Shown here: piece by piece, positions 19,905-27,635 of the stretch
Layout: each line of letters begins with the position of its first letter
How positions within the stretch are numbered: the stretch's first letter is position 1
From: Anaerococcus jeddahensis
Lineage (GTDB): Bacteria; Bacillota; Clostridia; Tissierellales; Peptoniphilaceae
NCBI RefSeq assembly: GCF_001182725.1
Contig: NZ_CWHU01000005.1
Location: forward strand, 1,054,001-1,118,000
Reading direction: 5' to 3'
Length of the DNA: 64,000 bases
Made by a program: the position numbers and the translations under genes
Notes under the pieces: generated by a model
What the model saw: the letters and a program-made list of their open reading frames with translations, nothing else
Told to the model about the DNA's origin: nothing
Databases searched by the model: none

Positions 19905-19932
19905 TTATAAAAGACCTAAAAATTTAGGTCTT
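19905..19932 (-). terminator. Weak terminator after PC4-like gene
   Basis: A 10-bp stem AAGACCTAAA/TTTAGGTCTT with a 2-nt gap overlaps the stop codon of the PC4-like gene and is followed by a short T-rich tail on the minus strand. Confidence 0.6.
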
Positions 19933-20152
19933 AGTCGTCAAATTCTTCTTTTAAAATTTCTTTTAAAACTTCAGCTTCTTCCTTTGTAAAAGTAATTCCC
20001 TTGCTCATTCTTGTGTGATCTTCATTCCAATCTCTCAAATCATACTTAGGATCCCTATCATTCCAAGAAACAAGATTTAATTCCTTTGTCCATCCTTTGG
20101 CATTTGTTGAAAGAACTCCTAAATTTTCCACTATATCATATTTTATTGCCAT
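19931..20152 (-). CDS. PC4/YdbC-family ssDNA-binding protein
   Basis: A 73-residue protein matching the YdbC family of bacterial PC4-like proteins: GVLSTNAKGWTKELNLVSWNDRDPKYDLRDW followed by KGITFTKEEAEVLKEIL. Structures of this family show a dimer that binds single-stranded DNA or RNA nonspecifically. It lies 8 bp downstream of a 143-residue hypothetical gene and probably shares its transcript. The ATG follows AGGAG. Cellular role is not established. Confidence 0.88.
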   Translation of the reverse strand: MAIKYDIVENLGVLSTNAKGWTKELNLVSWNDRDPKYDLRDWNEDHTRMSKGITFTKEEAEVLKEILKEEFDD

Positions 20153-20160
20153 ATAAACTC

Positions 20161-20592
20161 CTAACTATAATAATTTCTTGGCAAAGATCCAAGCAAAACA
20201 TATTCAATCTCACTTGCTGCCATTTCCATCTTACGAATTCTGTTTTTTATTCTACCCTTTTGTTTTATAATCTCATCATCATCTAAATTTTTAATATCTT
20301 CTAAGCTTTTAAGAAAATTTTGAATTTTCCTATTGTCTTTTTTATAAGAAAAATCACTTTCTTTAATTCTATCGATTTTTTCAACAAAATCATAAAGCTT
20401 ATGATCTCTCAATGAAACATAAGAATCAACAAAAAGCCTATCAAGCTTTTCCTTGTCATCATGAAATTGACTAAGATTTTCATATCCTGTCAAATAAAAA
20501 TTCAATTCATACTCAGCCTTTATAAGGCGAATTTTTAAATCCAACAAATTTTTTTGATTTTTAGTTAAATTATTTTCATCAATAAGATCCAT
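20161..20592 (-). CDS. Hypothetical helical protein upstream of PC4-like gene
   Basis: A 143-residue, charged, soluble protein that I do not recognise. It is predicted mostly helical: an N-terminal helix NLTKNQKNLLDLKIRLIKAEYELNFYL, a Phe/Lys/Asp-rich middle, and a long basic helix DDDEIIKQKGRIKNRIRKMEMAASEIEYVLLG near the end. No signal peptide, Cys pair or enzyme motif is visible. The ATG follows AAAGGAGAGG, and the close spacing to the PC4-like gene suggests a joint function, possibly nucleic-acid related. Confidence 0.8.
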   Translation of the reverse strand: MDLIDENNLTKNQKNLLDLKIRLIKAEYELNFYLTGYENLSQFHDDKEKLDRLFVDSYVSLRDHKLYDFVEKIDRIKESDFSYKKDNRKIQNFLKSLEDIKNLDDDEIIKQKGRIKNRIRKMEMAASEIEYVLLGSLPRNYYS

Positions 20593-20710
20593 ATTATCCT
20601 CTCCTTTGAGTATAATAACATAGAATAATTTCTTCTACAAGCATTGTATTATAAAGTTTTTAAAAATCAATTTTATCATTTTAAATTTATTAATTTGAAT
20701 TTTTTTCAAA

Positions 20711-20737
20711 AGAAAAAACCTAGTTTAATCTAGGTTT
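20711..20737 (-). terminator. Terminator overlapping the end of msrA
   Basis: An 8-bp stem AAACCTAG/CTAGGTTT with a 6-nt loop includes the last codons and stop of msrA and is followed on the minus strand by a T-rich run. Confidence 0.75.
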
Positions 20738-21210
20738 GGTTTGTCTAACAAATCAATGTGGCAGTAGCCGTTTGGATTTTTTTCTAAATAATCTTGATGA
20801 TAATCTTCAGCTTTTATAAAATTTTCTAATTTTTCGACTTGAATTTGAATTTTTCTTTCTTCATTTTTTTGTTTTTCTTTTATAAATTTTTTTGAAAATT
20901 CTAAATCTTTTTCATCTTTTGAAAAAATTCCACTTCTATATTGAAGACCTACATCATTTCCTTGCTTATTTATTGAAAACGGATCGATTATATAGTAAAA
21001 ATATTCCAAAATTCTTTTTAATGAAGCTTCTTTCCCATCATAAGTAATTTCTACAGTTTCAGCGTGGAGAGTTTGGTACAAATTTTCGTAAGTCGTTTTT
21101 TCACAATTTCCATTTGCATATCCAACTAAAGTTTCTTCTACACCTTTTATGTCTTTAAAATATGCTTCAACTCCCCAAAAACATCCGCCTGCCAAATAAA
21201 TTTTTTTCAT
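20725..21210 (-). CDS. msrA: Peptide methionine sulfoxide reductase MsrA
   Basis: A 161-residue enzyme reducing methionine-S-sulfoxide in proteins. The catalytic motif GGCFWGVEAYF lies at the N-terminus, with GYANGNCEKTTYENLYQTLHAETVEI and AEDYHQDYLEKNPNGYC downstream. I chose ATG 21208-21210 because the longer frame begins with a TTG lying in the GGAG ribosome site. It overlaps the end of the ThrE-like gene by 4 bp, so it belongs to that operon. No MsrB domain is fused. Confidence 0.95.
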   Translation of the reverse strand: MKKIYLAGGCFWGVEAYFKDIKGVEETLVGYANGNCEKTTYENLYQTLHAETVEITYDGKEASLKRILEYFYYIIDPFSINKQGNDVGLQYRSGIFSKDEKDLEFSKKFIKEKQKNEERKIQIQVEKLENFIKAEDYHQDYLEKNPNGYCHIDLLDKPNLD

Positions 21211-21677
21211 TTTTTCTTTCTCCAATCATACTTTTTGCTTGGTTTTCTAAATTTAAAACTCATTAATGATTTTGATAAAACTGATGCTAACAAAATTCCA
21301 AATGAAATTGCTGATGCAACTGCCATGGTATCAAATAAAGTTACAAGAGCAAGGGATTTTTGTCCATCAATAAAATAAAATAAGGTATTATAAATTCCTT
21401 TTCCTGGTACTAGATTTATCATTCCTGGAACTATAAATAATATTGCTGGCATCTTGCATTTTCTTGCAAATATTTCTCCAACAATTCCAGTAAAATATGA
21501 TCCCAAAAAAACCGACAAAAATAATCCACCATAAAAATCTCTAACTAGCATGAAAATTAAAAATCCTACGGCTCCAGCAAGAGATGATAGTCCTATTGAT
21601 CTTTTAGGGCAAGAAAAAAACATAGCAAATCCTACAGCTGATAAATATGAAAATATAAATCCCAAAATATATTGCAT
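21207..21677 (-). CDS. Threonine/serine exporter, ThrE small subunit (YjjB-like, DUF3815)
   Basis: A 156-residue membrane protein with about five hydrophobic helices, corresponding to the C-terminal half of ThrE. Typical segments are SLAGAVGFLIFMLVRD, FTGIVGEIFARKCKMPAILFIVPGMINLVPG and the basic C-terminus. In this genome ThrE is split into two genes; the partner is 9 bp upstream. Homologues export threonine/serine (Corynebacterium) or C4 dicarboxylates (E. coli YjjPB). A strong AAGGAGG precedes the ATG. Confidence 0.9.
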   Translation of the reverse strand: MQYILGFIFSYLSAVGFAMFFSCPKRSIGLSSLAGAVGFLIFMLVRDFYGGLFLSVFLGSYFTGIVGEIFARKCKMPAILFIVPGMINLVPGKGIYNTLFYFIDGQKSLALVTLFDTMAVASAISFGILLASVLSKSLMSFKFRKPSKKYDWRKKK

Positions 21678-21686
21678 ATTTCCTCC

Positions 21687-22457
21687 TTAAAATAATGTCA
21701 TTGGAAAAGCAACTCCAATTGCAAGAGCAAGGGAAACAAAAAATGACATAGCAAGTCCCGTTAGTCCACTTGTTGAATCTCCACTCATCAAATCTCTTAT
21801 AGAATTTGTAAGTAAAAATCCCGGTACATAGGGCATCATTGATGAAATAATTACATTTGCCATATTAAAACCAAAAATAAATTCTCCTATTAGATGAGCA
21901 AAAAGTGAAACCATTATTCCTGCAGCGAAATTTTCTATAAAGTATCCGTACATCTTCTTTTCAATTTTAATAAAAATTAAATACGTTAAAAGTGAGACAA
22001 TAAAGGTAACTGGTAAATCCAAAAGATTTGGTGTTTTTGAGTTAACTATCATTGGAAAAGCTGTTGAAGCAAGGGTTGCTCCAATGATTTTTAATTTAAC
22101 ATCTGCCTTGGAAGTTTTTTTAATTTTATCAAGTTCTTTTAAGGCCTCATCAAGGCTAAATTCATGATTGCAAAATTTTCTTGAAAATGAATTTACCTTA
22201 TCAACTACTATTAAATTATTTCCCCTATTTTTTACCCTCTTAACATTTGCATAGGTCCTACCATCAACATTAAAAGAATATATTAAGGCGTTAAAAGTTG
22301 CAAAAACATCTATATCGCTTGCTTCATAAATAGATCTAATTATTCTTTCAACCGTATCTTCTACCCTATAAATTTCTGCACCATTTCTTAACATCATAGC
22401 TCCAGCTCTTGATGTGATTTCGAGCAATTTATTTATATCATCTTCCCTGTATTTCAT
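21687..22457 (-). CDS. Threonine/serine exporter, ThrE large subunit (YjjP-like, DUF1212)
   Basis: A 256-residue protein with a cytoplasmic N-terminal DUF1212 domain (about 1-120: SRAGAMMLRNGAEIYRVEDTVERII and VFATFNALIYSF) and about five membrane helices after residue 120. MMPYVPGFLLTNSIRDLMSGD is a conserved family segment. It works with the downstream small subunit as a split ThrE-type exporter. The operon continues into msrA. Confidence 0.92.
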   Translation of the reverse strand: MKYREDDINKLLEITSRAGAMMLRNGAEIYRVEDTVERIIRSIYEASDIDVFATFNALIYSFNVDGRTYANVKRVKNRGNNLIVVDKVNSFSRKFCNHEFSLDEALKELDKIKKTSKADVKLKIIGATLASTAFPMIVNSKTPNLLDLPVTFIVSLLTYLIFIKIEKKMYGYFIENFAAGIMVSLFAHLIGEFIFGFNMANVIISSMMPYVPGFLLTNSIRDLMSGDSTSGLTGLAMSFFVSLALAIGVAFPMTLF

Positions 22458-22479
22458 ATATATTCCTTTTTTAATACAA

Positions 22480-22513
22480 AAGTAACTTTCCTTAAATTAG
22501 AGGAAAGTTACTT
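22480..22513 (-). terminator. Terminator after the J-domain gene
   Basis: A perfect 13-bp stem AAGTAACTTTCCT/AGGAAAGTTACTT with an 8-nt loop is followed by a T-rich stretch on the minus strand. It lies just before the thrE start, so thrE needs its own promoter or readthrough. Confidence 0.85.
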
Positions 22514-22521
22514 AGAAAAAT

Positions 22522-23286
22522 TTACATATTTTTGTATTTATTAATATTATCTAAAGAAAGAAATTCGTAAGCATCATTTATTTTTTGAAATTTTTCTGTC
22601 GCATCCGGATCTGTGCTTATGTCCGGGTGATATTTTTTGGCAAGTTTTCTGTATGCAAGCTTAATCTCATATTGATCGCTTGTATAGGCTACTCCCAAAG
22701 TATCACAGGCTTTTTGATATTTTTCCTTAAAACCAATATCATTTACAAATCCACCGTTTTGGTATGATCCTGTATTATAGCCACCATTAAAATTTCTTTC
22801 ATCAAAATCAAATCCCGAAAAATTAAAACCTTGAAAAAATTCCTCAAATCTTTGATTCATTTCTTCTTGTCTTCTTTGTCTTTCTTCTTCAGCCTGTCTT
22901 CTTCTTTCTCTTTCTTGGTCTAGCCTATATTTTTTTGCATAATCTGATAAATTATCAAATCCTTTTTTCTCGCCTGAAATTAAGCTATCAGCCTTATCAT
23001 ACATCCATTCAATCAATGTATAGTTTCCATATCTTAAAAGGGAAATAAAAGATTTACCAAGAAATGGAACTACTGCAATTATTAAAAGTATAGTAAAAAC
23101 TTTAGGTGGTATAGCTATAAAAAATAAAGGAAGTGCAAAAATTACTGAGCATCCAATTAGCATAATAACTTGACTTAAACCTTCAAAGACTGTAACTATA
23201 GCATTTAAAATATTTATTAAAAAATTAAATATAGAATTTAATGCACTTGCTAGTCCATGGATAAATTTTCCAAATATTTTTTTCAC
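22522..23286 (-). CDS. Membrane-anchored protein with C-terminal J-domain
   Basis: A 254-residue protein with an unusual layout. Residues about 10-95 form two to three hydrophobic helices. A cluster of Arg/Glu/Gln (about 120-150) looks like a helical linker, followed by a Gly/Asn/Phe-rich stretch. A J-domain fills the last 65 residues, with the HPD motif in AYRKLAKKYHPDISTDPDATEKFQKINDAYEFL. J-domains stimulate DnaK, so this protein probably recruits DnaK to the membrane. I use the GTG at 23284-23286 (6 bp after GGAG) instead of a TTG that lies in the ribosome site. Confidence 0.85.
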   Translation of the reverse strand: MKKIFGKFIHGLASALNSIFNFLINILNAIVTVFEGLSQVIMLIGCSVIFALPLFFIAIPPKVFTILLIIAVVPFLGKSFISLLRYGNYTLIEWMYDKADSLISGEKKGFDNLSDYAKKYRLDQERERRRQAEEERQRRQEEMNQRFEEFFQGFNFSGFDFDERNFNGGYNTGSYQNGGFVNDIGFKEKYQKACDTLGVAYTSDQYEIKLAYRKLAKKYHPDISTDPDATEKFQKINDAYEFLSLDNINKYKNM

Positions 23287-23336
23287 ATTTTTCTCCAATC
23301 TAACATGATTATACCCAAGTTATTTTTATCTGTCTA

Positions 23337-25106
23337 CTAACCAAAAAGCTCTTCATTATTAGAATTATAAAGTTTGTAATAAATTCCTTTTTTCTCAAGT
23401 AATTCTTTATGACTTCCTCTTTCAACAATTCCATCTTCTGTTAAAACTAGAATTGAATCCGCATTTATAATTGTAGAAAGTCTGTGAGCAATTGTTAATG
23501 TCGTCCTTCCCTTTGATAATTTTTCCAAAGAATCTTGAACAATAGCTTCACTTGTGTTATCCAAAGATGAAGTTGCTTCATCCAAAATCAAAATTGGAGG
23601 ATTTTTCAAAAATACTCTTGCAATAGAAATTCTTTGTTTTTGACCTCCAGAAAGTTTTACTCCTCTTTCTCCAACATAGGTATCAAATCCATCAGGAAGT
23701 TCCATTATAAATTCATAAGCTCCTGCAAGCTTACTTGCTTTTATAATTTCTTCATCACTTGCGTCTTCTTTTCCATATAAGATATTATCTTTGATACTTG
23801 CTCCAAAAAGATAAACATCTTGTTGGACAATTCCAATATTATTTCTCAAAGAATCCAAGGTCAAATCATTAATATTTTTATCATCAATTAAAATTTTTCC
23901 CTTGTTTAATTCATAAAATCTTGGAATAAGTTTTGTAATTGTAGATTTACCAGCTCCAGATGGTCCAACTAGAGCAACATTTTCACCAATACTTATATCA
24001 AAATTAATATCCTCCAAAGTCCATGGATCTTTTTCGTCTTGGTCAGGATATTTAAAATAAGCATGGTCAAAGGAAATTTTTCCCTTAACATCTGTAAGTT
24101 TTTTTGTATTTTCCTTATCAAAAATATCAGATTTCATATTAATAACTTCATTAAATCTTTCAATTCCTGTAATCCCTTTTTGATATTGGTCAGTAAATTC
24201 TACAAGCCTATTTACAGTAGCAATAATTATATTTAGATATAAAACAAAGGCCACCAAATCCCCTGGGCTTATCTTTCCTTTTATTACAAAATTTCCACCC
24301 ATAATTATTAAAACAGCATACATACTTCCAGCAAATAATTGGTTAATCATATTGTAAGATGCCATATTATAGTATTTTACTTTTTTGATATCGACAAATT
24401 TGTCATTGCCTTTTTTAAATTTCTTTTTTTCTAATTTTTCATTAGCAAAAGATTTTACAACATCTATTCCCAAAAGAGAATCTTCAATACTTGAATTTAT
24501 TTCTCCAATTTGTTTCTTTTCACTTTTTACGGATCTTGAAAAAGCTCTTCTTTTTATTCTTGCTGCATAAACCATAAGTGGAATAATTATATACAAAACA
24601 AGAGTCAAAGGAATATTTATAGTCATCAATACTACAAATGATATTGAAAGTTTTATAAAACCTATAAAAAATTCTTCAGGACAGTGATGAGAAAATTCAG
24701 TTATATCAAAAAGATCTGTTGTCATCCTACTCATTAGTTGTCCAATTTTTGTTTCATTGAAAAAAGCTGTAGACATTGTCAAAAAGTGTTTGAAAATATC
24801 CCTTCTCATATCTTTTTCAATGTGAGCTCCCATTATATGGCCGTAAGATTGCATTACATATCTTCCGGCAACTTCTACAAGTTTTGTAAGAGCATATATT
24901 AATGTAAGTTTTAAAATAATTGAATAAGTCAGGCTAGAATTTGCTGCATGGTCTGTAAGCGTTGATAAAATTATTGGTAAAATTAATTCGCAAACAGTTG
25001 TTAAAAATGCAGAAAATAAATCGATAGCCAAAATATTTTTGTAATCCTTATAATAAGGAATAAATTTCTTAATTAATTCTTTATCAGAATAAGTTCTTTT
25101 TTCCAT
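23337..25106 (-). CDS. ABC exporter, fused permease and ATPase (MsbA/LmrA-like)
   Basis: A 589-residue half-transporter. Six membrane helices occupy about 20-310. The ATPase follows, with Walker A GPSGAGKST, Q-loop VQQDVYLFG, signature LSGGQKQRISIARVFLKNP and Walker B ILILDEATSSLD, then AHRLSTI. It should dimerise and export lipids, drugs or peptides; the substrate is not evident. It is monocistronic, divergent from nfnAB, with AGGAGG before the ATG. Confidence 0.93.
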   Translation of the reverse strand: MEKRTYSDKELIKKFIPYYKDYKNILAIDLFSAFLTTVCELILPIILSTLTDHAANSSLTYSIILKLTLIYALTKLVEVAGRYVMQSYGHIMGAHIEKDMRRDIFKHFLTMSTAFFNETKIGQLMSRMTTDLFDITEFSHHCPEEFFIGFIKLSISFVVLMTINIPLTLVLYIIIPLMVYAARIKRRAFSRSVKSEKKQIGEINSSIEDSLLGIDVVKSFANEKLEKKKFKKGNDKFVDIKKVKYYNMASYNMINQLFAGSMYAVLIIMGGNFVIKGKISPGDLVAFVLYLNIIIATVNRLVEFTDQYQKGITGIERFNEVINMKSDIFDKENTKKLTDVKGKISFDHAYFKYPDQDEKDPWTLEDINFDISIGENVALVGPSGAGKSTITKLIPRFYELNKGKILIDDKNINDLTLDSLRNNIGIVQQDVYLFGASIKDNILYGKEDASDEEIIKASKLAGAYEFIMELPDGFDTYVGERGVKLSGGQKQRISIARVFLKNPPILILDEATSSLDNTSEAIVQDSLEKLSKGRTTLTIAHRLSTIINADSILVLTEDGIVERGSHKELLEKKGIYYKLYNSNNEELFG

Positions 25107-25161
25107 CTCTCCTCCTTTTATTTATACTCTAGTATTTTACTATTAATTTAAACTTAGTCAC

Positions 25162-25189
25162 TTGATTTTTTATTTGTTATTGTTAAAAT
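25162..25189 (+). promoter_or_regulatory. Putative promoter for nfnAB
   Basis: TTGATT (25162-25167) and TAAAAT (25184-25189) are spaced 16 bp apart, about 28 bp before the nfnA ATG, which follows AGGAGG. Confidence 0.5.
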
Positions 25190-25217
25190 ATTAATGAAGA
25201 TATAAATAGGAGGATAT

Positions 25218-26060
25218 ATGGCAAGAATAATTGAAAAAACAAATCTTAATGATTCAACCATTAAATTTGTTGTAAATTCACCAGATATTGCAAAAAGAGC
25301 TAAGCCTGGTCAATTTATAATTTTAAGAATAGATGAGAAAGGTGAAAGGGTTCCTTTTACAATTTCTGAAACTGATGATGAAAACGTAACGATAATAGTT
25401 CAAATAGTTGGTGGAACTACTATAAGAATGAATGAATTAAAAGCAGGCGACGGATTTTTGGATTTTGTTGGTCCTTTGGGAAAACCAACTGAACTTGATC
25501 AATACAAGGGAAAAAATGTTTGTGTAATTGGTGGAGGTTTGGGAACAGCTATTGCATATCCTCAAGCAAAATATTTACATAAAATTGGAGCTCATACAGA
25601 TGTAATCATGGGCTTTAAAAATAAAGACATAGTAATTCTTGAAGACGAATTAAAAGAATCTTCAGACAATTTATACATTACAACTGACGATGGATCTTAC
25701 GGTAAACAAGGTTTTGTTACTGAAGTTTTAAAAGAAAATATTGAAAATGGAAAAAAATATGATCTTGTTTTGGCAATAGGTCCAATGATTATGATGAAAA
25801 ATACTGCCCTTGTAACAAAAGAATATGACATTCCTACTATAGTTTCTTTAAACTCAATTATGGTTGATGGAACTGGTATGTGTGGTTGTTGTAGAATTAC
25901 TGTTGGAGGCGAAATGAAATTTGCCTGTGTTGATGGACCAGATTTTGATGCTTTTGAAGTTGATTTTGATGAAGCCATGAACAGAGGAAGAAATTACCAA
26001 CAAGAAGAAAGAGAACACATTTGTAGACTAACAGGAGATATGAGAAATGGCAAAATTTAA
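25218..26060 (+). CDS. nfnA: NADH-dependent reduced ferredoxin:NADP+ oxidoreductase, subunit A
   Basis: A 280-residue FAD/[2Fe-2S] protein of the ferredoxin-NADP reductase superfamily. N-terminal FAD part: PFTISETDDENVTIIVQIVGG. NAD(P) part: VCVIGGGLGTAIAYPQAKYL. Cluster cysteines lie in MVDGTGMCGCCRITVGGEMKFACVDGPDFDAFEVDF, the signature shared with dihydroorotate dehydrogenase electron-transfer subunits and sulfide dehydrogenase B. It pairs with subunit B, whose start it overlaps by 14 bp. NfnAB bifurcates electrons between NADH, ferredoxin and NADP+, typical of fermenting anaerobes. Confidence 0.93.
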   Translation: MARIIEKTNLNDSTIKFVVNSPDIAKRAKPGQFIILRIDEKGERVPFTISETDDENVTIIVQIVGGTTIRMNELKAGDGFLDFVGPLGKPTELDQYKGKNVCVIGGGLGTAIAYPQAKYLHKIGAHTDVIMGFKNKDIVILEDELKESSDNLYITTDDGSYGKQGFVTEVLKENIENGKKYDLVLAIGPMIMMKNTALVTKEYDIPTIVSLNSIMVDGTGMCGCCRITVGGEMKFACVDGPDFDAFEVDFDEAMNRGRNYQQEEREHICRLTGDMRNGKI

Positions 26061-27438
26061 TATGAGTAAAGAAAAGGTAAGCATGCCTGAACAAGATCCA
26101 AATGTTAGAAACAAAAATTTTGACGAAGTAGCTCTTGGTTATGATTTAAAAATGGCCCAAGAGGAAGCTCAAAGATGCGTTCAATGTAAAAATAAACCAT
26201 GCGTTGACGGCTGTCCTGTTTCTGTAAGAATTCCAGAATTTATTCACCAAGTTGTTGAAGGTGATTTAGAAAAAGCTTACGAAATAATTTCATCAACAAA
26301 TAACCTTCCAGCAATTTGTGGTAGAGTTTGTCCACAAGAAAACCAATGTGAAGGAGTTTGTACAAGAGGAAAAAATGGTGAGCCAGTAGGAATCGGTAGA
26401 CTTGAAAGATTTGTTGCAGATTATAACATGAATAAGGATTATAAAAAACCTGTTGAAGTTACTGGACAAAATAAAAAAGTTGCCGTTGTTGGTTCTGGTC
26501 CTTCTGGACTTTCTTGTGCAGCTGACCTTGCGAAATTAGGTTATAAAGTTGTAATGTTTGAAGCTTTCCACACAGCTGGTGGAGTTTTGATGTATGGTAT
26601 TCCAGAATTTAGGTTGCCAAAAACTTTGGTTCAAAAAGAATTGAAAAATGTAATTGGTCTTGGAGTTAAACTTCAAAGAAATACAATTATTGGAAGAACA
26701 AAAACAATAAATGAATTGTTTGAAGAAGATTTTGAAGCTGTTTATGTTTCAACCGGAGCAGGTCTTCCAAAATTCTTGGGAATTGAAGGAGAAAATTTAA
26801 ATGGAGTTTATTCAGCAAATGAATTTTTAACAAGAATGAATTTGATGAAAGCATATAAATTCCCAGAATACGAAACACCAGTTCATATAGGCAAAAAAGT
26901 TTGTGTAGTTGGCGGTGGAAACGTGGCAATGGATGCGGCAAGAAGTGCAAAAAGAATGGGCGCTGATGTAACTGTTGTTTATAGAAGAAGTTTCGAAGAA
27001 ATGCCAGCAAGAGCTGAAGAAAGTCACCACGCAAAAGAAGAAGGAATTAATTTTATGAACCTCCACAATCCTGTAGAAATTGAAGGAGAAAATGGTTGGG
27101 TTAAAAAAGTTAAACTTGAAATAATGGAACTAGGTGAAGAGGACAAATCTGGAAGAAGACGTCCTGTTCCTACTGGAAAATACGAAGAAGTTGATTTTGA
27201 TTCTGTAATAGTTTCAATTGGTCAATCTCCAAACCCATTAATCAAACAAACAAATGATGATATAAATACAGAATCTTGGGGTGGAATTATAATTGATGAT
27301 TCTACTATGACAAGCAAAGACGGAGTCTTTGCAGGAGGAGATGCAGTAAGTGGTGCTGCAACAGTAATTCTTGCAATGGGAGCTGGTAAAAAAGCTGCTG
27401 AAAATATCGACAAATATATAAAAAATAAGGCTAGATAA
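26047..27438 (+). CDS. nfnB: NfnAB subunit B (glutamate synthase small-subunit-like flavoprotein)
   Basis: A 463-residue flavoprotein often named gltA. The N-terminal iron-sulfur part (about 30-120) carries CVQCKNKPCVDGCPVSVRIPEF and ICGRVCPQENQCEGVCTRG for two [4Fe-4S] clusters. Two Rossmann folds follow: VAVVGSGPSGLSCAADLAKLG and VCVVGGGNVAMDAARSAKRMGA, ending FAGGDAVSGAATVILAMGAGKKAA. No large glutamate synthase subunit is nearby, and the tight coupling to nfnA supports the transhydrogenase role rather than glutamate synthesis. Confidence 0.93.
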   Translation: MAKFNMSKEKVSMPEQDPNVRNKNFDEVALGYDLKMAQEEAQRCVQCKNKPCVDGCPVSVRIPEFIHQVVEGDLEKAYEIISSTNNLPAICGRVCPQENQCEGVCTRGKNGEPVGIGRLERFVADYNMNKDYKKPVEVTGQNKKVAVVGSGPSGLSCAADLAKLGYKVVMFEAFHTAGGVLMYGIPEFRLPKTLVQKELKNVIGLGVKLQRNTIIGRTKTINELFEEDFEAVYVSTGAGLPKFLGIEGENLNGVYSANEFLTRMNLMKAYKFPEYETPVHIGKKVCVVGGGNVAMDAARSAKRMGADVTVVYRRSFEEMPARAEESHHAKEEGINFMNLHNPVEIEGENGWVKKVKLEIMELGEEDKSGRRRPVPTGKYEEVDFDSVIVSIGQSPNPLIKQTNDDINTESWGGIIIDDSTMTSKDGVFAGGDAVSGAATVILAMGAGKKAAENIDKYIKNKAR

Positions 27439-27466
27439 TTAAATTTTTTACTTTTATTTTAAAATG

Positions 27467-27516
27467 AAAATCCGATATCACAAATTATATTATTATGTGT
27501 GGTATCGGATTTTTTT
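27467..27516 (+). terminator. Terminator after nfnAB
   Basis: A stem AAAATCCGATA/TATCGGATTTT with extra CACA/TGTG pairing and a T-run on the plus strand, 28 bp after nfnB. Confidence 0.9.
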
Positions 27517-27570
27517 ATAAGAATATATAAAAAAGCTTTTTTTTTTATTAATTGATAAAAAATTTTACAT

Positions 27571-27613
27571 AAAAAATATCAACCCATACCTCTTTTTAAG
27601 GTTTGGGTTGATA
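27571..27613 (-). terminator. Terminator after the secreted repeat protein
   Basis: A 14-position stem (TATCAACCCA plus ACC, with complement to 27613) is followed by six Ts on the minus strand. It ends the TetR-MMPL-repeat protein operon. Confidence 0.88.
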
Positions 27614-27635
27614 CTAAAAATTATTTACAATTATT

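Noticed and set aside
26687..27066. Minus-strand frames inside nfnB
   Set aside because: Shadow frames of a strongly conserved flavoprotein gene.
26047..27438. Genuine glutamate synthase small subunit
   Set aside because: No large subunit nearby and the gene is coupled to nfnA, which fits the ferredoxin:NADP transhydrogenase better.
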